Below are positions 16,276-24,555 of a stretch of 41,279 nucleotides of DNA, piece after piece. The DNA lies in NCBI RefSeq assembly GCF_900143215.1, contig NZ_FRDM01000033.1, positions 1-41,279 of the forward strand, read 5' to 3'. Source of the DNA: Geodermatophilus obscurus. GTDB lineage: Bacteria > Actinomycetota > Actinomycetes > Mycobacteriales > Geodermatophilaceae. The position numbers and the translations under genes were made by a program. The notes under the pieces were generated by a model. It searched no databases. It was not told the origin of the DNA and worked only from the letters and a program-made list of their open reading frames with translations. How positions within the stretch are numbered: the first letter of the stretch is position 1; each line of letters begins with the position of its first letter.

Positions 16276-17574
16276 ATGCGGCAGCGCTTCACCGCCCGGG
16301 CCGTCGTCGTCGGGGACCGCGCCGGCACGGTCGTGCCCGATGCCGCGGTCGACGTCGAGGACGGCACGCTCACCTGGGTCGGCCCGGCCGCCGACGCGCC
16401 GGACCCCGGGGACGCCGAGGTCGTCGCCGTCCCCGGGGTGCTGCTGCCGGGGCTGGTGAACGCCCACTCGCACGCGCCGATGGTGCTGTTCCGCGGGCAG
16501 GCCGAGGGGCTGCCGCTGGCGCGCTGGCTTCGCGAGGTGATCTGGCCGCGGGAGGCGCGGCTGACCCCCGAGGACGTCGAGGTGGCGATGACCGCGGCCT
16601 CGGCGGAGATGCTCCGCGGCGGGGTCACCACCAGCGTCGAGATGTACTTCTCGCCCGGGCGGATCGCCGCCGCCGTCGGCCGCACCGGCGCCCGCGCGGT
16701 GGTGGCCACCCCGCTGCTGCCGCTGCCCGGGATGCCGCCGCCGGCCGAGCAGCTGGCCGACGCGGTGACGCTGGCGACCTCCGCGCCCGGCGACGGCGCC
16801 GTCGAGTACGGCCTCGGCCCGCACGCGGCCTACACGCTTCCGCTGCCGGTGCTGCGCGACGCCGCGGCCGCCGCCCGGGAGCACGGCCTGCTGCTGCACC
16901 TGCACGTCGCCGAGACCGCCGGCGAGGGCGGGGACCTGCTGGCCACCCACGGGCTGTCGGTGCCCGCCCTGCTGGCCGCGCACGACGTCCTGGGCGGGCG
17001 GGTGCTGGCCGCACACAGCGTGCACGTCGACGACGGCGACCTGGAGCTGTGGCGGGAGTACGACGTCGCGGTGGCCCACTGCCCGGCGAGCAACGCCAAG
17101 CTCGCCAGCGGGATCGCGCCGGTGCGGGCGATGCTCGACCGCGGGATCCGGGTGGGCCTGGGCACCGACGGGCCGGCGTCCAACGACGGGCTGGACCTGC
17201 TCGCCGACGTCCGGCTGGCCGCGGGCCTGGCCCGGCTCCGTGCGGGCTCGGCCACCGCGCTGACCGCCGCCGAGGCGTTCTGGCTGGCCACCGGCGCGGC
17301 GGCCGATGCGATCGGGCGCCCGGACCTCGGCCAGGTCGCCGTCGGCCGGCGGGCGGACCTGGTGCACGTCGACACCCGCGACCTGCTGTTCGACCCGGTG
17401 CTCGACCCGGTCGACCTGCTCACCCACCTGGTCTGGTCGGGCACCTCGCGGCTGGTGCGCGACACCTGGGTCGGCGGGCGGCAGGTCGTGCGCGACGGCG
17501 TGTGCACGACGGTGGACGCCGACGCGCTGCGCGCCGACGTCGCCGACCGCGCCCGGCGCCTCGCCGGCGCCTGA
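16276..17574 (+). CDS. Amidohydrolase, MTA/SAH (cytosine/guanine) deaminase type
   Basis: 432 residues of the metal-dependent amidohydrolase superfamily. Metal and catalytic residues are NAHSHAP (H64, H66), HLHVAET (H208, H210), AHSVHV (H247) and GTDGPASNDGLDLL (D298). The last motif and the first HxH place it in the MTA/S-adenosylhomocysteine deaminase and chlorohydrolase group, which deaminate adenosine-type or guanine-type rings. The exact base is uncertain. It is probably leaderless. The 3' neighbour is a convergent RidA gene; the 69-base gap contains an imperfect GC-rich stem around 17609-17643. Confidence 0.88.
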   Translation: MRQRFTARAVVVGDRAGTVVPDAAVDVEDGTLTWVGPAADAPDPGDAEVVAVPGVLLPGLVNAHSHAPMVLFRGQAEGLPLARWLREVIWPREARLTPEDVEVAMTAASAEMLRGGVTTSVEMYFSPGRIAAAVGRTGARAVVATPLLPLPGMPPPAEQLADAVTLATSAPGDGAVEYGLGPHAAYTLPLPVLRDAAAAAREHGLLLHLHVAETAGEGGDLLATHGLSVPALLAAHDVLGGRVLAAHSVHVDDGDLELWREYDVAVAHCPASNAKLASGIAPVRAMLDRGIRVGLGTDGPASNDGLDLLADVRLAAGLARLRAGSATALTAAEAFWLATGAAADAIGRPDLGQVAVGRRADLVHVDTRDLLFDPVLDPVDLLTHLVWSGTSRLVRDTWVGGRQVVRDGVCTTVDADALRADVADRARRLAGA

Positions 17575-17643
17575 GCGGAGCGCGCCCGAGCAGAGTGCCC
17601 CGGCGCTGGGGGCGCGCCGTGTTCCCCGCCCGCCCGGCGCCGC

Positions 17644-18051
17644 TCAGTCGAGGACGGCCACCGCCTCGACCTCGACCAGCAGGTCGGGCTCACCGAGGGC
17701 GGCCACGCCCAGCAGGGTGGTCGGCCGGATCGGATCGCCCCGGATCGCGTCGGCGGCGCGGGAGACGCCGGCGCCGAGGTCGGCGAGCTTCTCCGGCGAC
17801 CAGTCGACGACGTAGACGGTCAGCTTGGCCACGTCGTCGAACGTGCCGCCGACGGCCGCGAGTGCGGTGGCCACGTTGCGGTAGGCCTGCTCGACCTGGG
17901 CGGCCAGGTCGCCGGCGCCGACCGGCCGCCCCTCGGCATCCCGGGCGACCTGGCCGGACAGGTACACCGTCCGGCTGCCCGAGGCGACGGCCACCTGCCG
18001 GTACATCTGCGGGGTCAGCAGGCCCGCCGGGTCGATCAGATCGACGCTCAT
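17644..18051 (-). CDS. RidA/YjgF family enamine/imine deaminase
   Basis: 135 residues, normal for RidA, with VYLSGQVARD, QVEQAYRNVATALAAVGGTFDDVAKLTVYVVD and the C-terminal VEVEAVAVLD typical of the family. RidA proteins hydrolyse reactive enamines and imines released by PLP enzymes or oxidases. The canonical catalytic Arg region reads DPIRPTTLLGVAALGEPDLLVEVE, in keeping with a non-archetypal (Rid1-7-type) member. A GAGGAGG RBS overlaps an upstream ATG at 18066, so ATG 18051 is the start. It is divergent from a TetR regulator, with a shared palindrome between them. Confidence 0.9.
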   Translation of the reverse strand: MSVDLIDPAGLLTPQMYRQVAVASGSRTVYLSGQVARDAEGRPVGAGDLAAQVEQAYRNVATALAAVGGTFDDVAKLTVYVVDWSPEKLADLGAGVSRAADAIRGDPIRPTTLLGVAALGEPDLLVEVEAVAVLD

Positions 18052-18069
18052 GTCGTCCTCCTCCACTCA

Positions 18070-18105
18070 TTCCATGACGGTGTTATGTATAGCACCGCCA
18101 TGGAA
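18070..18105. promoter_or_regulatory. 36-bp palindromic operator between ridA-like and tetR-like genes
   Basis: Left half TTCCATGACGGTGTTATG and the reverse complement of the right half, TTCCATGGCGGTGCTATA, agree at 15 of 18 positions. The centre (TATGTATA) is the most AT-rich spot nearby. It sits 10 bases before the TetR GTG and 18 before the RidA ATG. This is the classical geometry of an autoregulated TetR-family operator controlling both genes. Confidence 0.8.
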
Positions 18106-18115
18106 TACTGGGCAA

Positions 18116-18739
18116 GTGCCCCGCACCGCCTCGCCCGCCGTCCGCGCCGCCCTCCTCGAGCGGGCGGCCGAGATGCTGACGCGCCGCGAGCCGGTGACGC
18201 TGCGCGCGCTGGTCGAGGGCACCGGGGCCTCGACGATGGCCGTGTACACGCACTTCGGCGGGATGCCGGGGCTGTGGCGGGCCGTCCGGCAGGAGGGCTT
18301 CACCCGGCTGGCCGCGCGGCTGGGAACGGTGCCCACGAGCGACGACCCGGTCCGCGACCTCGCCGCCCTCGGGGCGGCCTACGTGGCCAGTGCGCTGGCC
18401 GCGCCGGCCCTCTACCGGGCCATGTTCGACGCTGCGGCCGAGCTGGAGGACCCCGACGCCGCGGCGGCGCCCTTCCAGGCGCTGGTCGACGCCGCGGCCC
18501 GCGCCCGGGACGCCGGGCGCTTCGCACCGGACAGCGACCCCGAGGCCGTCGCGACGCGCTACTGGGCCTCCGGCCACGGCCTGACCCTGCTGGTGCTCAC
18601 CGGCGTGCTCCCCGCCGACGCCCTCGCCGCGCACGCCCCGGCGGTCGCGGCCGCGCTGTTCGCCGCGGCCGGCGACGACGCGCAGCGGGCCGCCCGCTCG
18701 GTGTCCGCCGGCTGGTCGCTGCCTGCGTCGGCGGAGTGA
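18116..18739 (+). CDS. TetR-family transcriptional regulator
   Basis: 207 residues. The N-terminal helix-turn-helix covers residues ~8-55 (AALLERAAEMLTRREPVTLRALVEGTGASTMAVYTHFGGMPGLWRAVRQEGF), matching the TetR recognition pattern (TMAVYTHF). The C-terminal ligand domain resembles the WHG/TetR_C_33 type (YRAMFDAAAELEDPDA, RYWASGHGLTLLVLTGVL). It probably binds the palindrome at 18070-18105, repressing itself and the RidA gene until a ligand arrives. GTG 18116 is chosen since it lies just downstream of the operator and begins the conserved domain. Confidence 0.88.
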   Translation: MPRTASPAVRAALLERAAEMLTRREPVTLRALVEGTGASTMAVYTHFGGMPGLWRAVRQEGFTRLAARLGTVPTSDDPVRDLAALGAAYVASALAAPALYRAMFDAAAELEDPDAAAAPFQALVDAAARARDAGRFAPDSDPEAVATRYWASGHGLTLLVLTGVLPADALAAHAPAVAAALFAAAGDDAQRAARSVSAGWSLPASAE

Positions 18740-18772
18740 CCCGGGCGCGTTCCCCGCGTCCTGCCCGTCAGG

Positions 18773-19591
18773 TCAGGCCCGCAGCGAGATCGTCTCGCCG
18801 CGCAGCACCGCGCGGATCTCCCCGGGCGCGCGGCGGGCGGCCACCTCGCGGACGAAGTCGCCCAGCGGAGAGGCGAACCGGTCGTAGTCGTCGTAGTGCA
18901 CCGGCACGGTGACCGGCGGCTTCAGCAGCTCGACCAGGTCGGCGCCCTGCCGGCCGTCCATGGTGACGGTGAACCCGAGCGCCCTGGTGCCGCCCAGGTG
19001 CGGGATGACGACGTCGAGCGGCCCGCAGCGCTCCAGCACCTCGCCGAGCTCCGGCCGGAAGACCGTGTCGCCGCTGATGTAGCCGCGCCAGCCGACCTCG
19101 CCGTCGCGCAGCAGCTCCAGCACGCTGCCCATCACCGGCGGCAGCAGCTTCGCGACCGGGCCGGGGCCGTGGGCGCCGGGGACCGAGGTGATCCGCAGCG
19201 TCGCGCCGTCCCGGGTGAGCTCGTGCCGCTGCCAGGGCGTGAGGTCGACGGTCTCCCGGAACCCCCGGCGGCCCAGCGCGCGGGCGGCCGCCGGGGTGGT
19301 GATGACGGGGGTGCCGCGGTCGAGGGTGCGGGTGGCGATCCGGTCCCAGTGGTCGGCGTGCAGGTGCGACAGCAGGATCGAGTCCAGCGCCGGCAGCTGG
19401 GTGGGCTGCAGCGCGGGCTCGGTGAGCCGCTTCGTCCACAGCCCCTTGCCGAGGTAGGCGCGCTGGCCGCGGTGCAGGAAGTTGGGGTCGGTGAGCAGGG
19501 TGAACGGGCCGAGCCGCAGCAGCGTGGTGGCGTTCCCGCCGAAGGTCAGCGTGACGTCGTCGGCGGGGGACGACGGGGTGGGCGCGGCCAT
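18773..19591 (-). CDS. Metallo-beta-lactamase-fold hydrolase (UlaG/NAPE-PLD-like)
   Basis: 272 residues. The zinc motif HLHADHWD follows an N-terminal GGNATTLLRLGPFTLLTDPNF strand pair, as in the UlaG/RomA/NAPE-PLD-type subgroup. Further ligands are SGDTVF and VPVHYDDYDRF near the C-terminus. Such proteins hydrolyse phosphodiesters or lactones; no substrate can be assigned. It is convergent with the TetR gene, 33 bases away, and has no clear RBS; a TAGACG hexamer seven bases before ATG 19591 may be its -10. Confidence 0.87.
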   Translation of the reverse strand: MAAPTPSSPADDVTLTFGGNATTLLRLGPFTLLTDPNFLHRGQRAYLGKGLWTKRLTEPALQPTQLPALDSILLSHLHADHWDRIATRTLDRGTPVITTPAAARALGRRGFRETVDLTPWQRHELTRDGATLRITSVPGAHGPGPVAKLLPPVMGSVLELLRDGEVGWRGYISGDTVFRPELGEVLERCGPLDVVIPHLGGTRALGFTVTMDGRQGADLVELLKPPVTVPVHYDDYDRFASPLGDFVREVAARRAPGEIRAVLRGETISLRA

Positions 19592-19638
19592 GTCCCGGCG
19601 TCTACCCCGGTCGCTCCGCGGCCACGCAGTGCGGCGGG

Positions 19639-19965
19639 TCAGCCCTCGGCGGGCGCCCAGCCGTGGTCGATGCAGGCCCGGAGGAAGTTGGCGCCCGCCT
19701 CGACGACCGCGGCGTAGTCGAGGTCGTCCTCCCGGGTGTCCCGGAAGCGCTCGTAGGGGTCGGTCAGCGGTGTCGAGTCCGACTGCCCGAGCAGGTCGCC
19801 GGCCTGCTCGGTGACCTGGGCCCGCTGGTCGGCCGGGCTCCCCACCTCGATCCAGGCGGCCACGGCGTCGCACGCCTCGGTCGACGGCCGGTCCAGCTCG
19901 CCGCCCCCGCAGGCGGCGAGGGTGAGCACCGCCGCGGTGACGGCCCACACGCGGCATCGGAGCAC
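19639..19965 (-). CDS. Small secreted lipoprotein of unknown function
   Basis: 108 residues. A signal peptide (MLRCRVWAVTAAVLTLAAC) ends in the lipobox LAAC, predicting Cys19 lipidation. The mature part is acidic with four Cys-free helical stretches and one late Cys (LRACIDHGW). I do not recognise the family; it resembles short actinobacterial lipoproteins found singly. It is 47 bases upstream of the metallo-beta-lactamase-fold gene on the same strand and could be co-transcribed with it. Confidence 0.75.
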   Translation of the reverse strand: MLRCRVWAVTAAVLTLAACGGGELDRPSTEACDAVAAWIEVGSPADQRAQVTEQAGDLLGQSDSTPLTDPYERFRDTREDDLDYAAVVEAGANFLRACIDHGWAPAEG

Positions 19966-20055
19966 CCCGCGAGGCTAGTGGCGCCCGTGCCGCACCGGAC
20001 GGCGGGCCCTCGGGCCCGGCGTGGACCGTGCCGCCCGCGCTGGTAGACAGGGACG

Positions 20056-21570
20056 GTGGCTGCCTCCCGCGACGTGGACGCGTCCTTCCTCGCCCTCCCG
20101 CTCTCCGCGCTGACCGACGCCGCGCTCACCCGTGCCCTCGACCTGGGCTGCGAGCACGCCGATCTCCGGGTGGAGCGGATCCGCACCCAGTCGATCAGCC
20201 TGCGCGACGCCCGGCTGGAGTCCCTGGCCGACGGCGAGGACCTCGGCCTGGCCGTGCGCGTGGTGCACGAGGGCACCTGGGGGTTCGCCGCGGGCGTCGT
20301 CCTCACCGCCGCGGAGGCCGTCCGGCTGGCCGAGGAGGCGGTCGCCGTCGCGCAGGTGTCGGCGGCGGTCAACAGCGACCGCGTCGAACTGGCGCCCGAG
20401 CCGGTGTACCCCGACGCGACCTGGGTGTCCCACTACGACGTCGACCCGTTCGAGGTCCCCGACGCCGAGAAGACCGGACTGCTCACCGAGCTGTCGGAGC
20501 AGCTGCTGGCCGCCGACGGCGTCGAGCACGTGGAGACGGTCTGCCAAGCGGTCAAGGAGCAGAAGTACTACGCCGACACCGCCGGCACCCGCACCCGCCA
20601 GCAGCGGGTGCGCATCCACCCCGACCTCACCGCGCTCACCGTCGACCGCACCACCGGCGCGTTCGAGAGCATGCGGACCATCGCCCCGCCGGCCGGCCGC
20701 GGCTGGGAGTACCTGACCGGCACCGGCTGGGACTGGCGCGCCGAGATCGCCGAGATCCCCGAGCTGCTGCGCGAGAAGGCCAAGGCGCCCTCGGTCCAGG
20801 CCGGCCGCTACGACCTCGTCGTCGACCCGTCGAACCTGTGGCTGACCATCCACGAGTCCATCGGCCACGCCACCGAGCTGGACCGGGCGCTGGGCTACGA
20901 GGCGGCCTACGCCGGCACCTCGTTCGCCACCGTCGACAAGCTGGGCACCCTCCGCTACGGGTCCGAGATCATGGACGTCACCGGCGACCGCACCGCCCCG
21001 CACGGGCTGTCGACGATCGGCTGGGACGACGAGGGCGTCGCCGGCCAGCAGTGGGACGTCATCAGGAACGGCGTGCTGGTCGGCTACCAGGTCGACCGCA
21101 ACACGGCGCGGATGGGCGGCATGGCGCGCTCCAACGGCTGCGCCTTCGCCGACTCGCCGCAGCACACGCCGGTGCAGCGGATGGCCAACGTCTCGCTGCA
21201 GCCGGCGCCCGACGGCCCCGCCACCGACGAGCTCATCGCCGGCGTCGAGCGCGGCATCTACGTCGTCGGCGACAAGAGCTGGTCGATCGACATGCAGCGC
21301 TACAACTTCCAGTTCACCGGTCAGCGCTTCTACCGGATCGAGGGCGGGGAGCTGGCCGGCCAGCTCCGTGACGTGGCCTACCAGGCGACGACGACGGACT
21401 TCTGGGGCTCGATGCGCGTCGTCGGCGGCCCGCAGACGTACCAGCTCGGCGGCGCCTTCAACTGCGGCAAGGGCCAGCCAGGGCAGGTCGCCCCGGTGAG
21501 CCACGGCTGCCCGGTGGCGCTGTTCGAGAACGTGAACGTCCTGAACACGTCCCATGAGGCCGGGCGATGA
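20056..21570 (+). CDS. tldD: TldD metalloprotease subunit
   Basis: 504 residues. The metalloprotease motif HESIGH (266-271, HExxxH) is followed by ATELDRALGYEAAYAGTSFA, and the C-terminal GGAFNCGKGQPGQ loop is typical of TldD. TldD pairs with TldE to make a beta-barrel protease that degrades unfolded or leader peptides, and in some species matures ribosomal peptides. The GTG start is followed closely by conserved LTRALDLGCEHADLR. The next gene is tldE, 34 bases downstream. Confidence 0.93.
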   Translation: MAASRDVDASFLALPLSALTDAALTRALDLGCEHADLRVERIRTQSISLRDARLESLADGEDLGLAVRVVHEGTWGFAAGVVLTAAEAVRLAEEAVAVAQVSAAVNSDRVELAPEPVYPDATWVSHYDVDPFEVPDAEKTGLLTELSEQLLAADGVEHVETVCQAVKEQKYYADTAGTRTRQQRVRIHPDLTALTVDRTTGAFESMRTIAPPAGRGWEYLTGTGWDWRAEIAEIPELLREKAKAPSVQAGRYDLVVDPSNLWLTIHESIGHATELDRALGYEAAYAGTSFATVDKLGTLRYGSEIMDVTGDRTAPHGLSTIGWDDEGVAGQQWDVIRNGVLVGYQVDRNTARMGGMARSNGCAFADSPQHTPVQRMANVSLQPAPDGPATDELIAGVERGIYVVGDKSWSIDMQRYNFQFTGQRFYRIEGGELAGQLRDVAYQATTTDFWGSMRVVGGPQTYQLGGAFNCGKGQPGQVAPVSHGCPVALFENVNVLNTSHEAGR

Positions 21571-21604
21571 GCGGTGCGAGCGCCGGCGAGCGAGGAGCGC
21601 AACG

Positions 21605-22996
21605 ATGAGTTCGTGGGACCGTCCGCAGGACGTCGTCGAGAAGGCGCTGGCCGCCTCCACCGCCGACGGACAGGTCGCCTTCGTCGTGGAGAGCTCGGCG
21701 GCCAACCTCCGCTGGGCGAGCAACAGCCTGACCACCAACGGCTCCGTGCGCTCCCGGCAGGTCGTGGTCATCTCCTTCGTCGACGGCGGCGCGGGGATGG
21801 CGGCCGGCACGGTGGCCCGCACCGGCAGCCCGGACGTCGCGGCGCTGGTGGCCGCCAGCGAGCAGGCCGCCCGCGACGCCGGCCCGGCCGAGGACGCCGT
21901 CCCGCTGGTCAGCGAGGCGCCGCCCGGCGCCGGCGACTGGGACGCCGACCCCGCGGAGACCTCGATCGGCGTCTTCCGCGACTTCGCGCCGGCGCTGGGA
22001 GAGGCGTTCGGCGGCGCCCGCGACCGCGGCGAGCTGCTGTTCGGCTACGCCGAGCACGGCATGGCCACCACCTACCTCGGGACGTCGACCGGGCTGCGGC
22101 TGCGGCACGACCAGCCCAGTGGCCGCGTGGAGCTCAACGGCAAGAGCGGCGACATGAGCCGCTCGGTGTGGGCCGGCGTCGGCACCCGCGACTTCGCCGA
22201 CGTGTCCGTGGCCGACCTGGTCGGCGACGTGCAGCGCAAGCTCGGCTGGTCGCAGCGCCGCATCGACCTGCCCGCCGGGCGCTACGAGACCCTGCTGCCG
22301 CCCTCGGCGGTCAGCGACCTGATGATCTACACCCACTGGACGATGCAGGCCCGCGACGCCGACGAGGGCCGCAACGTCTACGCCCGGCCGGGCGGGGGCA
22401 ACCGCATCGGCGAGCGGCTGGCCGCGCTGCCGCTGACGCTGCGGAGCGACCCGTTCGAGCCGGGCCTGGAGGCGTGCCCGTTCCAGGTGGTCAGCGGCTC
22501 GTCGGCCTCGGCCTCGGTGTTCGACAACGGCATGGGGACGCCGGCGGTCGAGTGGATCTCCGGCGGCGTGCTCGCCAACCTGATCCGGCCGCGGGCCTGG
22601 GCGCTGAGGACCACCGCACCGGCCACCGCCACCGTCGACAACCTCGTCCTCGAGCTGCCGGGCGCCACGGAGTCGCTGGACGAGATGGTCGCCGCCACCG
22701 ACCGCGGTCTGCTGCTGACCACGCTCTGGTACATCCGCGAGGTCGACCCGCAGACGCTGCTGCTCACCGGGCTCACCCGCGACGGCGTCTTCCTCGTCGA
22801 AGGCGGAGAGGTGGCCGGCGCGGTGAACAACTTCCGGTTCAACGAGTCGCCGGTCGACCTGCTCGGCCGGATCACCCAGGCCGGGCGCACCGAGCGCACC
22901 CTGCCCCGCGAGTGGAACGACTGGTTCACCCGGGCCGCGATGCCCGCCGTGCGGGTCCCGGACTTCAACATGAGCTCGGTGTCGCCCGCCAGCTGA
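21605..22996 (+). CDS. tldE: TldE/PmbA partner subunit
   Basis: 463 residues of the TldE/PmbA family, which lacks the zinc motif and forms the heterodimer with TldD. Signature stretches are SLTTNGSVRSRQVVVISFVDGG, LLPPSAVSDLMIYTHWTMQARDADEGRNVYA and LTRDGVFLVEGGEVAGAVNNFRFNESP. The ATG follows a gaggagcgcaacg leader. With no other leader-peptide gene nearby, the pair most likely serves general peptide turnover. Repeat copy C follows the stop. Confidence 0.93.
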   Translation: MSSWDRPQDVVEKALAASTADGQVAFVVESSAANLRWASNSLTTNGSVRSRQVVVISFVDGGAGMAAGTVARTGSPDVAALVAASEQAARDAGPAEDAVPLVSEAPPGAGDWDADPAETSIGVFRDFAPALGEAFGGARDRGELLFGYAEHGMATTYLGTSTGLRLRHDQPSGRVELNGKSGDMSRSVWAGVGTRDFADVSVADLVGDVQRKLGWSQRRIDLPAGRYETLLPPSAVSDLMIYTHWTMQARDADEGRNVYARPGGGNRIGERLAALPLTLRSDPFEPGLEACPFQVVSGSSASASVFDNGMGTPAVEWISGGVLANLIRPRAWALRTTAPATATVDNLVLELPGATESLDEMVAATDRGLLLTTLWYIREVDPQTLLLTGLTRDGVFLVEGGEVAGAVNNFRFNESPVDLLGRITQAGRTERTLPREWNDWFTRAAMPAVRVPDFNMSSVSPAS

Positions 22997-23341
22997 AAGA
23001 AGCCCCCGGCCCCCGCGCAGGGTCCCGCCGGCCCCGTCCAGAGGCTCGTCCCGAGCCTGCGAGGGGTGAGGGGACGGGGTCCTTCCTCCGTCACCCGACG
23101 TCCGGGTGGGCGGGCACGGGTGGGACGCGTGGGTCCCGTGGGGCGATGTGACCGGTCCGTCACAGCGGTTCCGCATGGCGCCGTGACGGTGCGCGTCTGT
23201 CCGCCTACCTTCTGTCGTGCGCGGCGGTGGGCCTTCGACTTCACCACCTCGCTCGCACGCCGAAACGTGCACCGGGTGGGGCTCTCCCCGCCCGACCGCA
23301 GAAGGGCTCCGGCGCAGCCGGACCGGTGAGGGGAGGGTCCC
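22997..23341. other. 345-base gap: repeat copy C, promoter and structured leader
   Basis: After tldE comes repeat copy C (23029-23085). A promoter candidate is GTGACG (23183-23188), 17 bases, then TACCTT (23206-23211). This predicts a ~125-base 5' leader before the small Cys-rich gene. The leader contains GC stems (TCCGGC-GCA-GCCGGA and GTGGGG-CTCT-CCCCGC) and a possible 20-codon reading frame (GTG 23267 to TGA 23329). Confidence 0.5.
23029..23085. repeat. Dispersed palindromic 3'-end element, copy C (inverted orientation)
   Basis: GGCCCCGTCC (23030-23039) and GGACGGGGTCC (from 23072) form the arms. The order of arms is reversed relative to copy A. It lies 33 bases after the tldE stop. Confidence 0.65.
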
Positions 23342-23644
23342 GTGACGAGGGCTCAGAAGCCGTCGGTCTTCCAGGTCGGCAGGGTGTGGGACGACGGGAA
23401 CGCCGTCGTGGTGTCCGGTTGGGGCCTGGGCCTGTGCATCTCGGCGTGCGCCTGCCACCGCCACCCGTCGGCCGGGCACCTGGCCATCGCCGAGGACCAG
23501 GCCCAGGGCCTGATCGGCCTGGTCAGCCACCGCGAGGGCGGCTGCGACTGCTGCGAGCCGTGGACCGCCGACGAGCTCAGCGCCGTCGTCCGCGACCTGC
23601 AGGTCGTCGCCGGCCTCGACGCCCCGGAGCCCCTCGCCGGCTGA
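23342..23644 (+). CDS. Cys/His-rich small protein of unknown function
   Basis: 100 residues; family not recognised. The striking content is a dense set of potential metal ligands: C32, C36, C38, H39, H41, H46, then H63, C68, C70 and C71 (ISACACHRHPSAGH and HREGGCDCCEP). No signal peptide or membrane helix is seen. A zinc or iron-sulfur binding protein, or a redox-sensing small protein, would fit. GTG 23342 has a good RBS (ggggaggg). A long structured leader and its own promoter suggest dedicated regulation. Codon use is like its neighbours. Confidence 0.7.
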   Translation: MTRAQKPSVFQVGRVWDDGNAVVVSGWGLGLCISACACHRHPSAGHLAIAEDQAQGLIGLVSHREGGCDCCEPWTADELSAVVRDLQVVAGLDAPEPLAG

Positions 23645-23676
23645 GGGAGGACCCCTCTCCGCCCCGCCTCGTAGCA

Positions 23677-23732
23677 GGGCTCCGTCCTCCCCACCCCTCG
23701 CAGGCTCGGGGCGGGCCTCGGGACGGGGCCGG
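23677..23732. repeat. Dispersed palindromic 3'-end element, copy D
   Basis: Left arm GGCTCCGTCCTCC (from 23678) and right arm GGACGGGGCCGG (from 23721) frame a loop of the shared type (CACCCCTCGCAGGCTCGGGG). The left arm has one mismatch (T for C) relative to copy A. Confidence 0.6.
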
Positions 23733-23869
23733 CGGGACCCCGAGAGGTGGCCGTCCCCGCACGTCACCAGGCTCAGGACGGGACCGACGAACGCTCCACC
23801 CGGCCCGGCTCCGCACCCGCGGGGCCGGGCCGCGGTTCTGCCGCACCGCTGCCCGGGTAGGGCCGGTCC

Positions 23870-24358
23870 ATGCTGGGACGAGCTGCCCTCCGAGGCGCCC
23901 TCGCCGGTCTCGCCGGCACCGCGGCGATGACGCTCGCCGAGAAGGTCGAGCAATCGGTGACGCACCGACCGGACTCCTACGTGCCCGGGCGCACCCTCAC
24001 GGCGCTGACCACCCGTCGCCGGCTGCCGGGGTCCGCGCGCCCGCCCGTGCGCAACCACCTCATGCACTGGGGCACCGGTGCGCTCGTCGGCGCCCTGCGG
24101 GGCGTGTGGTCGGCCAGCGGGCTGCGCGGCTGGCGCGCCTCGGCCTGGCACACGTCGGTGCGGTTGGCCACCGACCAGACCCTCGAGAACGCCACCGGCG
24201 TGGGAGCGCCGCCGTGGACGTGGTCGCGCCAGGACCAGGTCGTCGACCTCGGCGGCAAGGCCGTCTACTCCTTCGTGACCGGTGCGGTCGCCGACCGGCT
24301 GGTCCCCCTCGCACCGGACCGCACGCCCGCCGGCTCCGCTCCGCCGCGCCGGCGGTAG
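23870..24358 (+). CDS. Uncharacterised protein, possibly DUF1440/YagU-like
   Basis: 162 residues. The N-terminus is a short glycine/alanine-rich hydrophobic helix (LRGALAGLAGTAAMTLAEKVEQ) and the middle has HWGTGALVGALRGVW, another possible membrane or amphipathic segment. A conserved-looking stretch, TDQTLENATGVGAPPWTW, is shared with other actinobacterial hypothetical proteins I have seen, but no function is known. Similarity to YagU-type inner-membrane proteins is weak. The C-terminal 15 residues are Pro/Arg-rich and likely unstructured. Confidence 0.7.
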   Translation: MLGRAALRGALAGLAGTAAMTLAEKVEQSVTHRPDSYVPGRTLTALTTRRRLPGSARPPVRNHLMHWGTGALVGALRGVWSASGLRGWRASAWHTSVRLATDQTLENATGVGAPPWTWSRQDQVVDLGGKAVYSFVTGAVADRLVPLAPDRTPAGSAPPRRR

Positions 24359-24484
24359 CCCACACCCCCGACAGGACGCGGCCCTCCTGCGGCACACGGG
24401 GCCATCGGGGTCCGTGTGACGACTGAGTCGACCGCCCTGGGCTGCAGCCCGCGCGCCACCCCCTACCGCACGTCATCCCGTCCT

Positions 24485-24490
24485 TACCGT
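24485..24490 (+). promoter_or_regulatory. Putative -10 box (TACCGT) for the NlpC/P60 gene
   Basis: TACCGT lies 65 bases before ATG 24556 and upstream of the gagaggggg RBS, giving a leader of roughly 55-60 bases. The position argues against translation starting at the GTG at 24493. Confidence 0.35.
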
Positions 24491-24555
24491 GCGTGCTCAC
24501 GCGCTTGGAACACCGCCTCCTCCCCGGGGCGGGGCGCGGCGAGAGGGGGCCGGTC

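Noticed and set aside
18052..18066. Upstream ATG (18066) as RidA start
   Set aside because: The intervening codons are the Shine-Dalgarno (GAGGAGG) of the ATG at 18051, which also fits the family N-terminus.
24359..24555. c-di-AMP (ydaO) riboswitch in front of the NlpC/P60 gene
   Set aside because: This riboswitch often precedes such genes in actinobacteria, but none of its conserved core stretches were recognisable here.
24493..24555. GTG 24493 as start of the NlpC/P60 protein
   Set aside because: It lies two bases after a -10-like box, has no RBS, and pushes the signal peptide 21 residues inward.
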